From: Collinsella aerofaciens
Lineage (GTDB): Bacteria > Actinomycetota > Coriobacteriia > Coriobacteriales > Coriobacteriaceae
Assembly: GCF_028207065.1 (NCBI RefSeq)
Contig: NZ_JAQLFP010000020.1
Coordinates: 1-48,537, forward strand
DNA: 48,537 nucleotides
Reading direction: 5' to 3'
The translations under genes and the position numbers were made by a program. Positions 8,442 through 17,334 of the stretch are shown piece after piece. The stretch's first letter is position 1; every line of letters starts with the position of its first letter. The notes under the pieces were generated by a model. That model did no database searches and had not been told where the DNA came from. It saw nothing but the letters and a program-made list of their open reading frames with translations.

Positions 8442-8704
8442 TAGGCGATCTCGGCGCGAGCGGCCTCGATAGCGCGCGTAAGCTGATCGGCGCAAGAGGT
8501 CTTTTTCATACCGCAGGTATTACCGGCGAGAACCTCGATTACGCGATCGGCAGGAGCACCCTCGACTAACTTGGAGATTGCCTTGAGATTGCCGTCACAG
8601 CCTCCGGTAAACTCAACGCCCAGCACCTTGCTGCCATCGTCAGAGAGATTGAGGTGAATATTGCGAGAGCATACACCCTGCGGCTTGTAGTCAAAACTAA
8701 TCAT
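8441..8704 (-). CDS. TSCPD domain protein (TIGR03905-type)
   Basis: The 87-residue product matches the small stand-alone TSCPD family over its full length. It has Cys12, the GGCDGNLKAISKLVEG core, and the closing GNTCGMKKTSCADQL segment. TSCPD domains also occur at the C-terminus of some ribonucleotide reductases, and the four conserved Cys suggest metal or Fe-S binding, but the function of the stand-alone form is not established. AGGGG stands upstream of the ATG. The stop codon overlaps the start of the Tat lipoprotein gene, so the second gene is probably translated by reinitiation. A GATAAT sequence at about 8740 could be the promoter -10 element. Confidence 0.85.
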   Translation of the reverse strand: MISFDYKPQGVCSRNIHLNLSDDGSKVLGVEFTGGCDGNLKAISKLVEGAPADRVIEVLAGNTCGMKKTSCADQLTRAIEAARAEIA

Positions 8705-8817
8705 TGAGATCCCCTCTCGTAAAGCAATTTCAGACGTCTATTATCCCCGTCCGAACCGATAAAGTATCGCGGGCACCGATTCAACATTCCCCAGTGCGCA
8801 AACCGGCGGCAGCAATA

Positions 8818-10618
8818 CTAGCAATCTGCTTCCCGAGCGTGGACTTTTCGTTTCTCTTGATACATGTTGTGGTCAGCGATGTGGTACATCTCGGTCAGCG
8901 AACATCCGGGTGTCTCTGCCGTCGCGACGCCAAACGACGCACTGACTGTCAGCACCTCATCGCTCGCAGCAGCAAGGCTGAGGCGAAGATCTTGCACTAC
9001 TTCACATGCGGATTCGCGATCGGTGCGAGGGCAAATCAGCAAGAACTCGTCGCCACCAATGCGCATAGGCACAAACTTCTCGCCTGCCGTTCGCCTCAAT
9101 ACAGACGCCGTACGCCGTAGCAGCTCATCGCCCATTTCGTGACCGTAGAGATCGTTGGTACGCTTGAGGAAATTGCAGTCCATCATGATCACACTCACGG
9201 GCAGGGAATCGTTCACCAGGTCGTCGCCAAGGGACTCAAGGTAATTTCTATTGCGAAGTCCCGTCAGCTTATCCTGGAAAGAAAGCTCCTCGGCGCGCTT
9301 TGTCATCGAGATGTTATGCGTCGCCACGACGACCGACTCCAGTCGACCCTGCTCATCGCGGCGCTGTGGAACAACCTGCAGCGAATACCACGTACCTCGG
9401 CAGTCTCGTACCTCGGCATCCAAGTACGGCATGCCCTCCATACGATCCTGAAGCGTCTTTATATCTAAGAGCTCCATGACCGCCTCGCGACTTTCGGGAC
9501 TCACAATGTCTCGGCAAACCGTTGCAAAAAAAATCATATGCCTCGGCGTGCTCGGCAAATATCTTCGCCACCGATGGCGACATGTTAATCCCCTCGATCT
9601 CGAGCGTGTCGAGATGCAACAGGAGGGTCGACTCATACGTGGAACTGATGGCATTGATGATGCCGAGCTGCTTGTCCTTTTCGGCCAAATTGCGACGATC
9701 GGCGACGATACGCACCAACAGCACTACAACCAAAAACACTAGGAACGCCAGCACGCCGACAGCGATAAATGAAATCCTGCCCGACATGACCTCAGATTTG
9801 GGATAGAGCGCAAACAGGCGATAGTCCTCATACGCCGCACGCACGGCATACCAGGTACTTCCCCGATATTCGACACGTGTTAGACCTTCGTCTTTCCAAT
9901 CAATTCCGCTATCGGCAAGAAGCCGGGCGAGAGCTATATCGACGGTCGAATCGTTTGAAGAAACGATTTGCGCATCGCGCATCACGAACACGGTTGGGCT
10001 CTGATGGAATGTGTTGTTCACGAGCACGTCGGCGATCGTATACGAATAATCATCGGCGGGCTCGGGCGCAAGCGATCGATACCCCAGCGCTACGCCATCA
10101 CCGTACGGAACAACACTCACGGCAAAGTCGACATCTCGACGCTCAACGACCGTCGAGTAGGACACCTTGGAGCCTCGATACATCGATGCGACCGACGAAC
10201 AGGCAAGCTCCTCTCGCCACAGCATCAGCGGATCGCGACCGTCGATATCGTAATGAGCGGTCATATGGCCGTCGGCGTCCATGACCAACATTCCCAAAAG
10301 GTGCTCGGAATGGACGTACTCCTCGACACGATCATCGTTGACTTCAACGCGATCAGGCGGCAAGAACGTCGAAAACGACTCGAGCGCGGCATCCAAATTG
10401 TGCGTCGCCTCGGTTTTTCTTCCCTGTTCATATCGGTCATATTTTTCGCAGGCGTTTTTTAAAAACACCATGGTTTCCTGGCCAAACCCAAGCGTTTTAT
10501 TGAGACAGCGATGCGTACCGACCACATACAGCAGACCCAACAAAACAGCGCTGGCCACAACGCAGATAGCCGCGGTGACTAATGCCTTTCGGCGCAAGCG
10601 GCGCTCATCATTTGTCAT
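8818..10618 (-). pseudogene. Membrane-bound diguanylate cyclase (PAS-GGDEF), interrupted by a homopolymer frameshift
   Basis: Two overlapping minus-strand frames together encode one recognisable protein. The first frame gives transmembrane helices at about 11-33 and 282-304 flanking an extracytoplasmic sensor region, then a coiled linker into a PAS-like region. It leaves frame at a run of eight A on the plus strand (9526-9533). Removing one base joins EAYDFF to ATVCRDIVSPESREAV. The second frame continues with the PAS core and a GGDEF domain with FQDKLTGLRNRNYLE, DCNFLKRTNDLYGHEMGDELL and an intact GGDEF motif. An RxxD inhibitory site is not evident. The intact product would be about 600 residues and make cyclic di-GMP. 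Its ATG overlaps the stop of the upstream solute-binding gene. The break may be a sequencing error, slippage or a real null mutation. Confidence 0.85.
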
Positions 10619-11487
10619 GATTCCGCTCCTTGCCCGTCCGTCGTCGCCCTTGCCTTGTACTTGCCCACAATGCGCTCAATCGTGCCATCTCGATCCATCT
10701 CGAACAGCACGGTATCGAGGTTTTTGACGTACTCCCCCTCATAGCCGTCCTTAAACGCGACGCCAAGGTCAACCGTCATAACGTTGTCGGCAAACACACG
10801 ATAAACACCGGGACACTGCGCGACGAGCCGGTCGAGCGATTGGACGTCCGCCATCCAACAGTCAACATAACCTTTGACCAGGGCAGCTTTGCAGAGTTCG
10901 GCAGAGCCATATGATTTGATGTGCACATCCGGCGAGATCCCTAGGTCCCCGGCAAGCAATCGGCGTTCACTCACCGAACCGGCAATCACCGCAACAGTCT
11001 TGCTGCCATCGAGATACGCCAAGGACTTGATACCACTCGTTTTCTTGGTGGCAACCGAAACCGTTATGGTTAGATACGGCTCAGTCCAGTAATACTCGTC
11101 TTCGCGATAACAGGGCGAGTAGTCGCACCACAGACAATCGATATCGCCGTTTTTGAGCAGGCGGTCACGATCATTCCAAGATATGTCAATGAACTGCGGT
11201 TTGATTCCCGCACGTTTGCAGGCCTCGCGGGCGATATCGATATCAATACCAGCGTAGTCGCCTGTGGTATCGACATACACATAGGGATCGTTATCCGTAA
11301 CGCCGATTTTGAGCACCGGGAGATCTTTATCGGCTTCGCTCGGTGAGGTAGAACTGCTTCGAACGGTATACGTCAGGGCGACCGCACAAACGGCAACAAG
11401 GAGTATGAGCACGGACGAGACGATGGCGCCTCGTTTGATACGTCTGGACACACGGCTCTTTTCATCGAAACAGCAGATAAGGTTCAT
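10615..11487 (-). CDS. Membrane-anchored family 3 solute-binding protein (amino-acid type)
   Basis: The 290-residue product has a basic N-terminus and one transmembrane segment (about residues 20-41). A type-3 periplasmic binding fold follows: LKIGVTDNDPYVYVDTTGDYAGIDIDIAREACKRAG opening, and lobes with CLWCDYSPCYREDEYYWTEPYL and VDCWMADVQSLDRLV. Such domains normally bind amino acids for ABC importers, but no permease or ATPase gene is adjacent. Instead, its stop codon overlaps the start of the GGDEF gene (ATGA), and the anchor is a helix rather than a lipobox. A sensory role feeding the cyclase is therefore plausible. ATG 11487 is chosen because an upstream frame extension has no signal-like sequence; the ribosome binding site is weak. 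Confidence 0.83.
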   Translation of the reverse strand: MNLICCFDEKSRVSRRIKRGAIVSSVLILLVAVCAVALTYTVRSSSTSPSEADKDLPVLKIGVTDNDPYVYVDTTGDYAGIDIDIAREACKRAGIKPQFIDISWNDRDRLLKNGDIDCLWCDYSPCYREDEYYWTEPYLTITVSVATKKTSGIKSLAYLDGSKTVAVIAGSVSERRLLAGDLGISPDVHIKSYGSAELCKAALVKGYVDCWMADVQSLDRLVAQCPGVYRVFADNVMTVDLGVAFKDGYEGEYVKNLDTVLFEMDRDGTIERIVGKYKARATTDGQGAES

Positions 11488-11515
11488 TTTATTACCAGGG
11501 GGCCAGTGCAACAGC

Positions 11516-11552
11516 GAAAAAAGCGCCTTGCCCAAGACGGGCAAGGCGCCAA
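11516..11552 (-). terminator. Intrinsic terminator upstream of the solute-binding gene
   Basis: On the minus strand GGCGCCTTGCCC-GTCTT-GGGCAAGGCGC is followed by six T. It lies between the solute-binding gene and the Big_2 surface protein gene. The latter has its own terminator at 11725-11762, so this one seems to belong to something in between, now unrecognisable. Confidence 0.75.
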
Positions 11553-11603
11553 TGGTTGAAATGCATCCGCAGGCGGTCGAATTAGGTCAACCCTACTCGA
11601 AGC

Positions 11604-11720
11604 TCAGCTGCTCCCGAATGCACCCCCGACCGCTGCCTCGTTCAGGCCGTTGGCGCCGACCGCGTATCTGGCGGTTTCCGACGCGCCGCACTGCACGCGA
11701 CACACGGGCTGAAGTCTTTA
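11604..11720 (-). pseudogene. Possible C-terminal gene remnant before a terminator
   Basis: In the 310-bp gap between the two neighbouring genes, a minus-strand frame reads SETARYAVGANGLNEAAVGG then AFGSS and a stop (11604-11606). A strong T-tailed terminator lies 50 bp further on. There is no start codon with a ribosome binding site. The composition looks protein-like and the terminator is otherwise orphaned, so this may be the tail of a deleted gene. I cannot name the family. Confidence 0.25.
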
Positions 11721-11724
11721 ACGT

Positions 11725-11762
11725 AAAAGCCCCGTAGGTAAAACGAGTTACCAACGGGGCTT
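11725..11762 (-). terminator. Terminator of the Big_2 surface protein gene
   Basis: Hairpin AAGCCCCGTTGGTAAC ... TACGGGGCTTTTACG on the minus strand, 36 bp after the stop codon. The hairpin and about 30 bp upstream of it are nearly the same as the sequence after purB (15327-15395), a shared 3' module. Confidence 0.7.
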
Positions 11763-11797
11763 GGACTGAAAGGTCGCGCTTAAACGAGAGGGGCGCC

Positions 11798-14700
11798 CTA
11801 GCGCTCGAGACGTTTGCGCATAAGCGCGAAGGCAATCAGCGAAGCGCCGGCAACGGCCATAATAAAGGCGACAGCAAGGGCCTGGTCGCCCGTGTTGGCG
11901 AGCGTACCCTTAGTAGTCTTAGCAGACTTTTTGGTTACCTTGGTCGTCGTCTGCTGACCGGGCTGGGACGGCGTCGCGGGCTGAGTCGGCTCCCCCTTGG
12001 CCTCCTCGCCCGTCACCACGTACGTCGAGAAGTGGCTCGTGCGGAAGCAGAGGTAGTCGCCCTCGGTCCACGTATCCATAGTCTGAGTGGAACCATCCTC
12101 GGCAACGTAAAGCACCTTGAGATTGGTGAGCGCCTTCATGGCAGCAGTCATCTTGACACGGACGATGAAGGACATGCCTTCGTAGTCCTCGATAACCTCG
12201 CCGTCCTTGAGAAGCTTGATATCGAGCTTATCGGCAACCTTGGTACTCCCCTGCTCAAGGCCGGAAATTGTAGCATTGGCGGCGTCGGTAAGATTTGTCG
12301 GTTCCTCGACCACAAGAGAGATGCTGTTGTTCTGGGCAATGCCGGCAGCGGCATTGTTCTCGGCGCTTACGCTAACGTCCGTTCCGTCGCTACCTGCAAC
12401 GCCCGCAATAGTCCTCGCCGCCACAGTAACGGTACAGGTCATTGTTTTGTCACCACAGGTAGCGGTGATCGTGGCGGTACCGGCCTTAAGCGGCGTCACG
12501 ACGCCGTCTTTGACCGTAGCGATCGACGAGTCGCTGGAGGTCCAGCTCACCGTTGTATCGTCTGCATCTGCAGGAGTCACCGTTGCGGAGAGCTTTGCGG
12601 AGGCGTCGCCTACGGTAAAGGAAAGGTTCGTCTTGTTGAGCTCAACCTTCTGGGCGGGATTGGTCACGCTCACCGAAACGGTCTGGGAGAGCGACCCTGC
12701 AGTGATGACAAATGAACCAGAACCGGTCTTGAGGGCGACAACGGTGTAGGAGCCATCGCCGTTGTCGACGACCTTAAACGCCTTCGAAGCGCCCGTGTCA
12801 TCCAGAGCGAGCTTGGTCTCGTCGACCTCACCTGCCAGGGCTCCGGCAAGAGAGGCTTTTACAGTACCTTCTTCACCCTTCGCAAGGTTGAGGGAGGACT
12901 GATCGACTGTAAGACTCGTTGCGGGATTAGAGACGGTCACCGCGCAATCCTGAGAATAGGTGCCATCTTCGGTCGAAGCAGTGATGGTTGCGGCGCCCTT
13001 GGAAACAGACGTCACTTTGCCGGTTTGATCGACCGTAGCGACGCTCTCGTTACTGGACTTCCAGACAACCGTCTGGTCAGCCTCCGCGGGAACGACCGTT
13101 GCCTTAAGCTGCTCGGTTGCAGCGCCCACAAGCGTGACCTTCTGCTTATCGAGCGTGATACCCGTTGCAGGTTGAATAACCGTCACCTTGCACGTGGCAC
13201 TATATTCGCCGTCCTCAGTGGTAACGGTGATCGTGGCAGCACCGGCCTTGACCGGGGTCACGACGCCGTCCGCAACCGTGGCGACCTCCGGGTCGCTCGA
13301 AGACCAGGACACATTCTTATTCGTTGCATTGTTGGGCTCAACCGTTGCGGTCAACGTCGAGGGCTCACCGCCCACAGCAAGCTTAAGATTCGACGCGCTG
13401 AGACTGACGCTCGAGACCTTTACGACCGGAGTGGTTACCGTAATTGCATCCGTGGTTGCAGAGACTCCATCAACCGTTGCCGTGATAGTAGCATTACCGT
13501 CACCGACAGCAGTAACAAGACCGTTGCCATCGACGGTAAGGACGCTCTCGTTAGAAGAGGACCAGACAACCTTACTGGCTTTATCGTCAGGGGAAACCTT
13601 TGCCTTCAACTGCTGAGTCGTGCCCTTGTCCATAGATGTTGAGTAACCATCCGCAATGGAGACCGTAGTTTTTGCAGGTTCCTCGCCAGGCTTAACGACA
13701 TGAACGGTCATCGTGTCACAGAGACGACCACCCAAGTACATTGAAACCGTTGCATCGCCGTAACTATGAGGCACTAAATACCCCAAGTAACTGCCACCAT
13801 TAAACATCGGTCCTTTTACCTCGAGGACATCGGGATTATCTGAAGTGAAAGAATACTTTGCACCGGCATAGGAGTCCATCAATTCCTCAGCGCTTTTGCT
13901 CAGCACGCCCTTTGGATATTCAAACCCCCTGTCACATTCCAGCCAAAGCCAATCTTTGGATATACTATCTGAACTGACCTCACAGGGAAATGTATAATCG
14001 CTCGACACAAACTTAGCCTTCGAAAGGCTCACTTCCGCAGGGTCGACAACCTCTATCTCAAAGGGATGGTCATTGCCAAGGCCATCACGAGCATGAGCCT
14101 TAACGGTGCCAGGCTTTATTGCCTTAAACGAGTTTTCACCATCGATAAGCTCAACAACATCGCTGCTTTCTAGAGAATAGGTTACAGAGCTAACGAGCGA
14201 ATCCCAATGTGCACGCTGGCATGCCTTCAGTGCTTCATTTGGGGAAACGTTGAGAATGGCAGACAGATAAGAGCTGTCCCCAACCAGCATCTTTTGTTTT
14301 TTGTTCCCACGCTCATTGAATCCAGGCTCCTGATTCTCGGTTACAACATCACATAGCTTCTTCATCTCGGTCTCGCCGTTGCAATAGTCGACAAGAACCT
14401 TGGCCTCTTTTGCATCTTTCGCCAACGCCTCGAGTTGCAAAGAAGCGCTTAGCTCAGAAGTTCCATATGAATAATAATTCGAATTCACCCTTGCCTGAAC
14501 TTTGGAATCCTTTGAGGGATCTTCCTTTATTTCAAAATATGTAGCCGCACGGGTCTCGTCCTTGGGGCGAACGTAAACTGTCCCCTCTAGCAATGCATAG
14601 TGCGTGTTCCCGCATTTTTGCGGACAATCATCCGTGTAACCCAGCGTTGCAGTCGTTGTCGTCGCACCGGATTGGTCATAGGATACGAAACTCACCTTAA

Positions 14701-15139
14701 TTGGATTGACATTAGCCACGCTCTTAATCTTAAGAGAACCGTTTAAACTCTCGTCAGCCCTGCTCTTCATGGTTATAGTCGTTGTGCCGACTTTGGTGGG
14801 ACTAATTGTCAACACCCAATCACGTGATTTATAGCTCACTTTAGCGATATCCTCATCAGACGATGTGATATCGATATCACTGGGGTCAATGGGCGCCCAT
14901 TCGTGATTTTTATTAAAAAAGGAAAGCCTTCCTTTCACCGTCTGTCCAACAGCGACATCAAATTCTGACCACACATCGCCTGTAGACGAATCGTATGGGA
15001 GAAACGATGCACCCATGGAACCATCCTGCGACTCCAGCATGACAGCATCCGCATGCGGGGCGGCCACCGTCAGCCCAAACGTTGCCGCCGTTAAAGCAAC
15101 GCAGATGCCTGCGGCTATCCTCCAAAACCCTTTTCTCAT
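11798..15139 (-). CDS. Cell-wall anchored surface protein with Big_2 Ig-like repeats
   Basis: The product, about 1113 residues, starts with a signal peptide (MRKGFWRIAAG... ending PHADA). It ends with a sortase signal: LANTG at about 1080, a hydrophobic segment and RKRLER. The N-terminal half is unlike known domains but includes Ig-like strands and paired Cys (CPQKCG). The C-terminal half carries about five Big_2-type repeats, marked by VSWSSSDPEVATVADGVVT-like motifs followed by AGAATITVT; the fourth is divergent. LANTG departs from canonical LPXTG, but the sorting signal layout is intact. Likely an adhesin or structural surface protein; ligand unknown. ATG 15139 is chosen for the signal peptide; a GTG 15 codons upstream is possible. 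No sortase gene is in the window. Confidence 0.9.
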   Translation of the reverse strand: MRKGFWRIAAGICVALTAATFGLTVAAPHADAVMLESQDGSMGASFLPYDSSTGDVWSEFDVAVGQTVKGRLSFFNKNHEWAPIDPSDIDITSSDEDIAKVSYKSRDWVLTISPTKVGTTTITMKSRADESLNGSLKIKSVANVNPIKVSFVSYDQSGATTTTATLGYTDDCPQKCGNTHYALLEGTVYVRPKDETRAATYFEIKEDPSKDSKVQARVNSNYYSYGTSELSASLQLEALAKDAKEAKVLVDYCNGETEMKKLCDVVTENQEPGFNERGNKKQKMLVGDSSYLSAILNVSPNEALKACQRAHWDSLVSSVTYSLESSDVVELIDGENSFKAIKPGTVKAHARDGLGNDHPFEIEVVDPAEVSLSKAKFVSSDYTFPCEVSSDSISKDWLWLECDRGFEYPKGVLSKSAEELMDSYAGAKYSFTSDNPDVLEVKGPMFNGGSYLGYLVPHSYGDATVSMYLGGRLCDTMTVHVVKPGEEPAKTTVSIADGYSTSMDKGTTQQLKAKVSPDDKASKVVWSSSNESVLTVDGNGLVTAVGDGNATITATVDGVSATTDAITVTTPVVKVSSVSLSASNLKLAVGGEPSTLTATVEPNNATNKNVSWSSSDPEVATVADGVVTPVKAGAATITVTTEDGEYSATCKVTVIQPATGITLDKQKVTLVGAATEQLKATVVPAEADQTVVWKSSNESVATVDQTGKVTSVSKGAATITASTEDGTYSQDCAVTVSNPATSLTVDQSSLNLAKGEEGTVKASLAGALAGEVDETKLALDDTGASKAFKVVDNGDGSYTVVALKTGSGSFVITAGSLSQTVSVSVTNPAQKVELNKTNLSFTVGDASAKLSATVTPADADDTTVSWTSSDSSIATVKDGVVTPLKAGTATITATCGDKTMTCTVTVAARTIAGVAGSDGTDVSVSAENNAAAGIAQNNSISLVVEEPTNLTDAANATISGLEQGSTKVADKLDIKLLKDGEVIEDYEGMSFIVRVKMTAAMKALTNLKVLYVAEDGSTQTMDTWTEGDYLCFRTSHFSTYVVTGEEAKGEPTQPATPSQPGQQTTTKVTKKSAKTTKGTLANTGDQALAVAFIMAVAGASLIAFALMRKRLER

Positions 15140-15326
15140 TCCCCTAAGTCCAATCTCTCGTGAAAAAACGCAGCATTCTCCCACACCTTAAAATTGGCTT
15201 AAGGATACCCCCCCCCAACGAGCACTTGCAAGCTAATGTTTGCCAGAAGGGGCAAATTAACGGCAAGCGACATTTCTGCAATATACCATCATCCGCTGAA
15301 GTATGACTTTCCCGACGCTCCCACGC

Positions 15327-15437
15327 AAAAGCCCCGTTGATAAACGCGTTACCAACGGGGCTTGGGCTGAAAGGCCGAGCTTCAACGGAGGCCGAAAGTA
15401 AACTGATCGGTTTGACTTCGTCCCCAATCGATCAGTT
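15327..15437 (-). terminator. purB 3' hairpins and terminator
   Basis: Directly after the purB stop, AACTGATCG (15400 side) pairs with CGATCAGTT. A second hairpin follows, AAGCCCCGTTG-GTAACGCGTTTAT-CAACGGGGCTTTTG on the minus strand (15327-15363), with the layout of an intrinsic terminator. The second hairpin and its upstream flank match the sequence after the Big_2 gene. Confidence 0.7.
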
Positions 15438-16779
15438 AGAACTCGAGCTGCTCCAGACGATCGAAGACCGTGTCGATGCGGGTGAGGAAGTCCCACGGAT
15501 CAAAGATCTCGTCGAGCTTCTCCTGGCTGACGGTGCAGCGCGGATCAGCCTCGAGACGCTCCTTAAAGGTGGGACCGGAGACGCAATCCTGCACCTCGTG
15601 CCAGGTAGCCATGGCGTTTTCCTGCACGATCGCATAGGCATCTTCGCGGGTGATGCCCGTATCGACGAGGGCCAGCAGGACCTTGGAGGAGAAGATGAGA
15701 CCGCGAGTCTTGTTGAGGTTGGCCATCATGCGAGCCGGATACAGCTGCAGGCCGTCGATAACGCGAATGAGACACTGGAACATGTGGTCGAGTGCGATAA
15801 AGCTATCGGCCTGGGCGACGCGCTCGGCAGAGGAGTGCGAAATGTCGCGCTCATGCCACAGGGCGACATTGTCGAAGGCGACCTGGGCATTGGACTTCAC
15901 GATGCGCGACAGGCCACAGACCTTCTCCATGGTGATCGGGTTGCGCTTGTGCGGCATGGCGGAGCTGCCCTTTTGACCCTTGCGGAACGGCTCCTCTGCC
16001 TCGAGCGTATCGGTCTTCTGCAGATTGCGAACCTCGGTAGCGATGCGCTCGCAGGTGGCTGCGGTGGTGGCGAGAACGCCGGCGAGATAGGCGTGATGGT
16101 CGCGGCTGATAACCTGCGTGGACAGCGGATCGTGAACCAGACCCAGGTGCTCGCAGACATATTCCTCGACAAACGGCTCGATGGAGCTGTAGGTGCCGAC
16201 GGCACCCGAGATGGCACCGAAGGCAACGTTCTTGCGGGCATCCTCAAGACGATCCAGATCGCGCTTGAGCTCCCAGGCCCAAGAGCCAAACTTCATGCCG
16301 AAGGTCATCGGCTCGGCATGGATGCCATGGGTACGGCCGGCGCAGAGCGTGTTGCGCTCCTCGAAGGCGCGGCGCTTGCAGATCTCGCCGAGCTTCTTGA
16401 CGTCCTCGATGATCAGATCGCAGGCCTGGGTAAGCTGGTAGCACAGAGCCGTATCGCCCAGATCGGAGCTGGTCATGCCATAGTGAACCCAGCGGCTGGG
16501 CTTGGGGTCGCCCTCGGGAACATCAGCGTCGATGTACTCCTTCATGTTGGTCAGGAAGGCAATAACGTCGTGGCGCGTGACTTCCTCGATCTCGTCGACC
16601 TTTGCCTTCTCAAAGTTGGCGTGGTCGCGGATCCATTGGGCTTCGTCTTTAGAAATGCCGATCTTGCCGAGCTCCGCCTGGGCCTCGCAGGCCAGGACCT
16701 CGATCTCCTGCCAAATGGCGTACTTGTTCTCGAGGGAGAAGATGTGTCCCATCTCCGGGCGGGTATAGCGATCGATCAT
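15436..16779 (-). CDS. purB: Adenylosuccinate lyase
   Basis: PurB acts twice in purine synthesis: it splits SAICAR to AICAR and adenylosuccinate to AMP, each time releasing fumarate. The 447-residue product has the fumarate-lyase superfamily signature GSSAMPHKRNPITMEK, the GMTSSDLGDTA loop, and the RTHGIHAEPMTFG segment with the catalytic His. The ATG at 16779 is preceded by AAGGAG at a good distance, whereas upstream in-frame codons have none. The gene is monocistronic, with its terminator downstream and the tRNA-Gly element array upstream. TACAAT (minus strand, 16824-16829) may be its promoter -10 box. Confidence 0.97.
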   Translation of the reverse strand: MIDRYTRPEMGHIFSLENKYAIWQEIEVLACEAQAELGKIGISKDEAQWIRDHANFEKAKVDEIEEVTRHDVIAFLTNMKEYIDADVPEGDPKPSRWVHYGMTSSDLGDTALCYQLTQACDLIIEDVKKLGEICKRRAFEERNTLCAGRTHGIHAEPMTFGMKFGSWAWELKRDLDRLEDARKNVAFGAISGAVGTYSSIEPFVEEYVCEHLGLVHDPLSTQVISRDHHAYLAGVLATTAATCERIATEVRNLQKTDTLEAEEPFRKGQKGSSAMPHKRNPITMEKVCGLSRIVKSNAQVAFDNVALWHERDISHSSAERVAQADSFIALDHMFQCLIRVIDGLQLYPARMMANLNKTRGLIFSSKVLLALVDTGITREDAYAIVQENAMATWHEVQDCVSGPTFKERLEADPRCTVSQEKLDEIFDPWDFLTRIDTVFDRLEQLEF

Positions 16780-16881
16780 AGCGGCTCCTTTTTGGTTATT
16801 GGCACGTTGGTCGTAACCCAACCATTGTACCGTGCGCAGGTGCAAGTATGGGCAGCAGGCATGAACCTAACATTTTGGAAT

Positions 16882-17334
16882 TGGAGCGGGCAACGGGACG
16901 TCCGCGCGCCCGCGTCGCGGACGCACACCGGCTGTGGTCAGCATGCCCCGGTCCGCAAAGCCGCCGAAGGAGACCGGATCGAACCGAGTGTCCCAGCATC
17001 CCCCTTGGCTGATGGAGCGGGCAACGGGACGTCCGCGTATTTGCTTCGCAAATCCGCACCGGCTGCGGTCGATCTCCCCGGATTCACGGAGACGATGGGG
17101 AAGACTTTGTTGAATTGGCCGTCCCAAGGTCTCCCGCGCCCGATGGAGCGGGCAACGGGACGTCCGCGTATTTGCTTCGCAAATCCGCACCGGCTGCGGT
17201 CGCCTATCGGCGACCTTGCCTGCTCGCTATAAACGCTTCGCGTTTATTTAACGCTCGCACCCTGTCGGGTTCGAGTCCCGGCACTTTATTGAAAAAGGCA
17301 CAGTAACGAAACGTTACCGTGCCTGAAATTCGAA
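16882..17334 (-). repeat. Array of tRNA-Gly 3'-end copies with conserved hairpin modules
   Basis: The 18-bp plus-strand sequence tggagcgggcaacgggac is the CCA end, acceptor strand and part of the T-stem of tRNA-Gly at 17335. It recurs at 17144, 17013 and 16882. The last three are spaced exactly 131 bp apart; the first gap is 191 bp. Each copy continues into GTCCGCG, a short palindrome and ACCGGCTG-GGTC, about 55 bp in all. These modules are separated by about 76 bp of unlike sequence. Copies two and three share ATTTGC-TTC-GCAAAT, copy one a different palindrome. Near the tRNA, CGGGTTCGAGTCCCG (17266-17280) is an inverted copy of the tRNA's T-arm. This accounts for the long stretch without genes. 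Confidence 0.85.
17291..17324 (-). terminator. Intrinsic terminator of tRNA-Gly
   Basis: On the minus strand AGGCACGGTAACG-TTT-CGTTACTGTGCCT is followed by a run of T, ten bases after the tRNA's CCA end. Confidence 0.8.

Noticed and set aside
16796..17190. Small minus-strand frames encoding repeated RICEANTRTSRCPLH peptides
   Set aside because: The peptide repeat is simply the translation of the tRNA-Gly 3'-end modules; no ribosome binding site.
15337..17232. Plus-strand open frame over purB and the tRNA-Gly array
   Set aside because: Antisense of purB, then runs through repeats; not a real gene.
16882..17334. CRISPR-like array
   Set aside because: Only three modules, blocks about 55 bp and spacers about 76 bp, with repeats derived from a tRNA and no cas genes.
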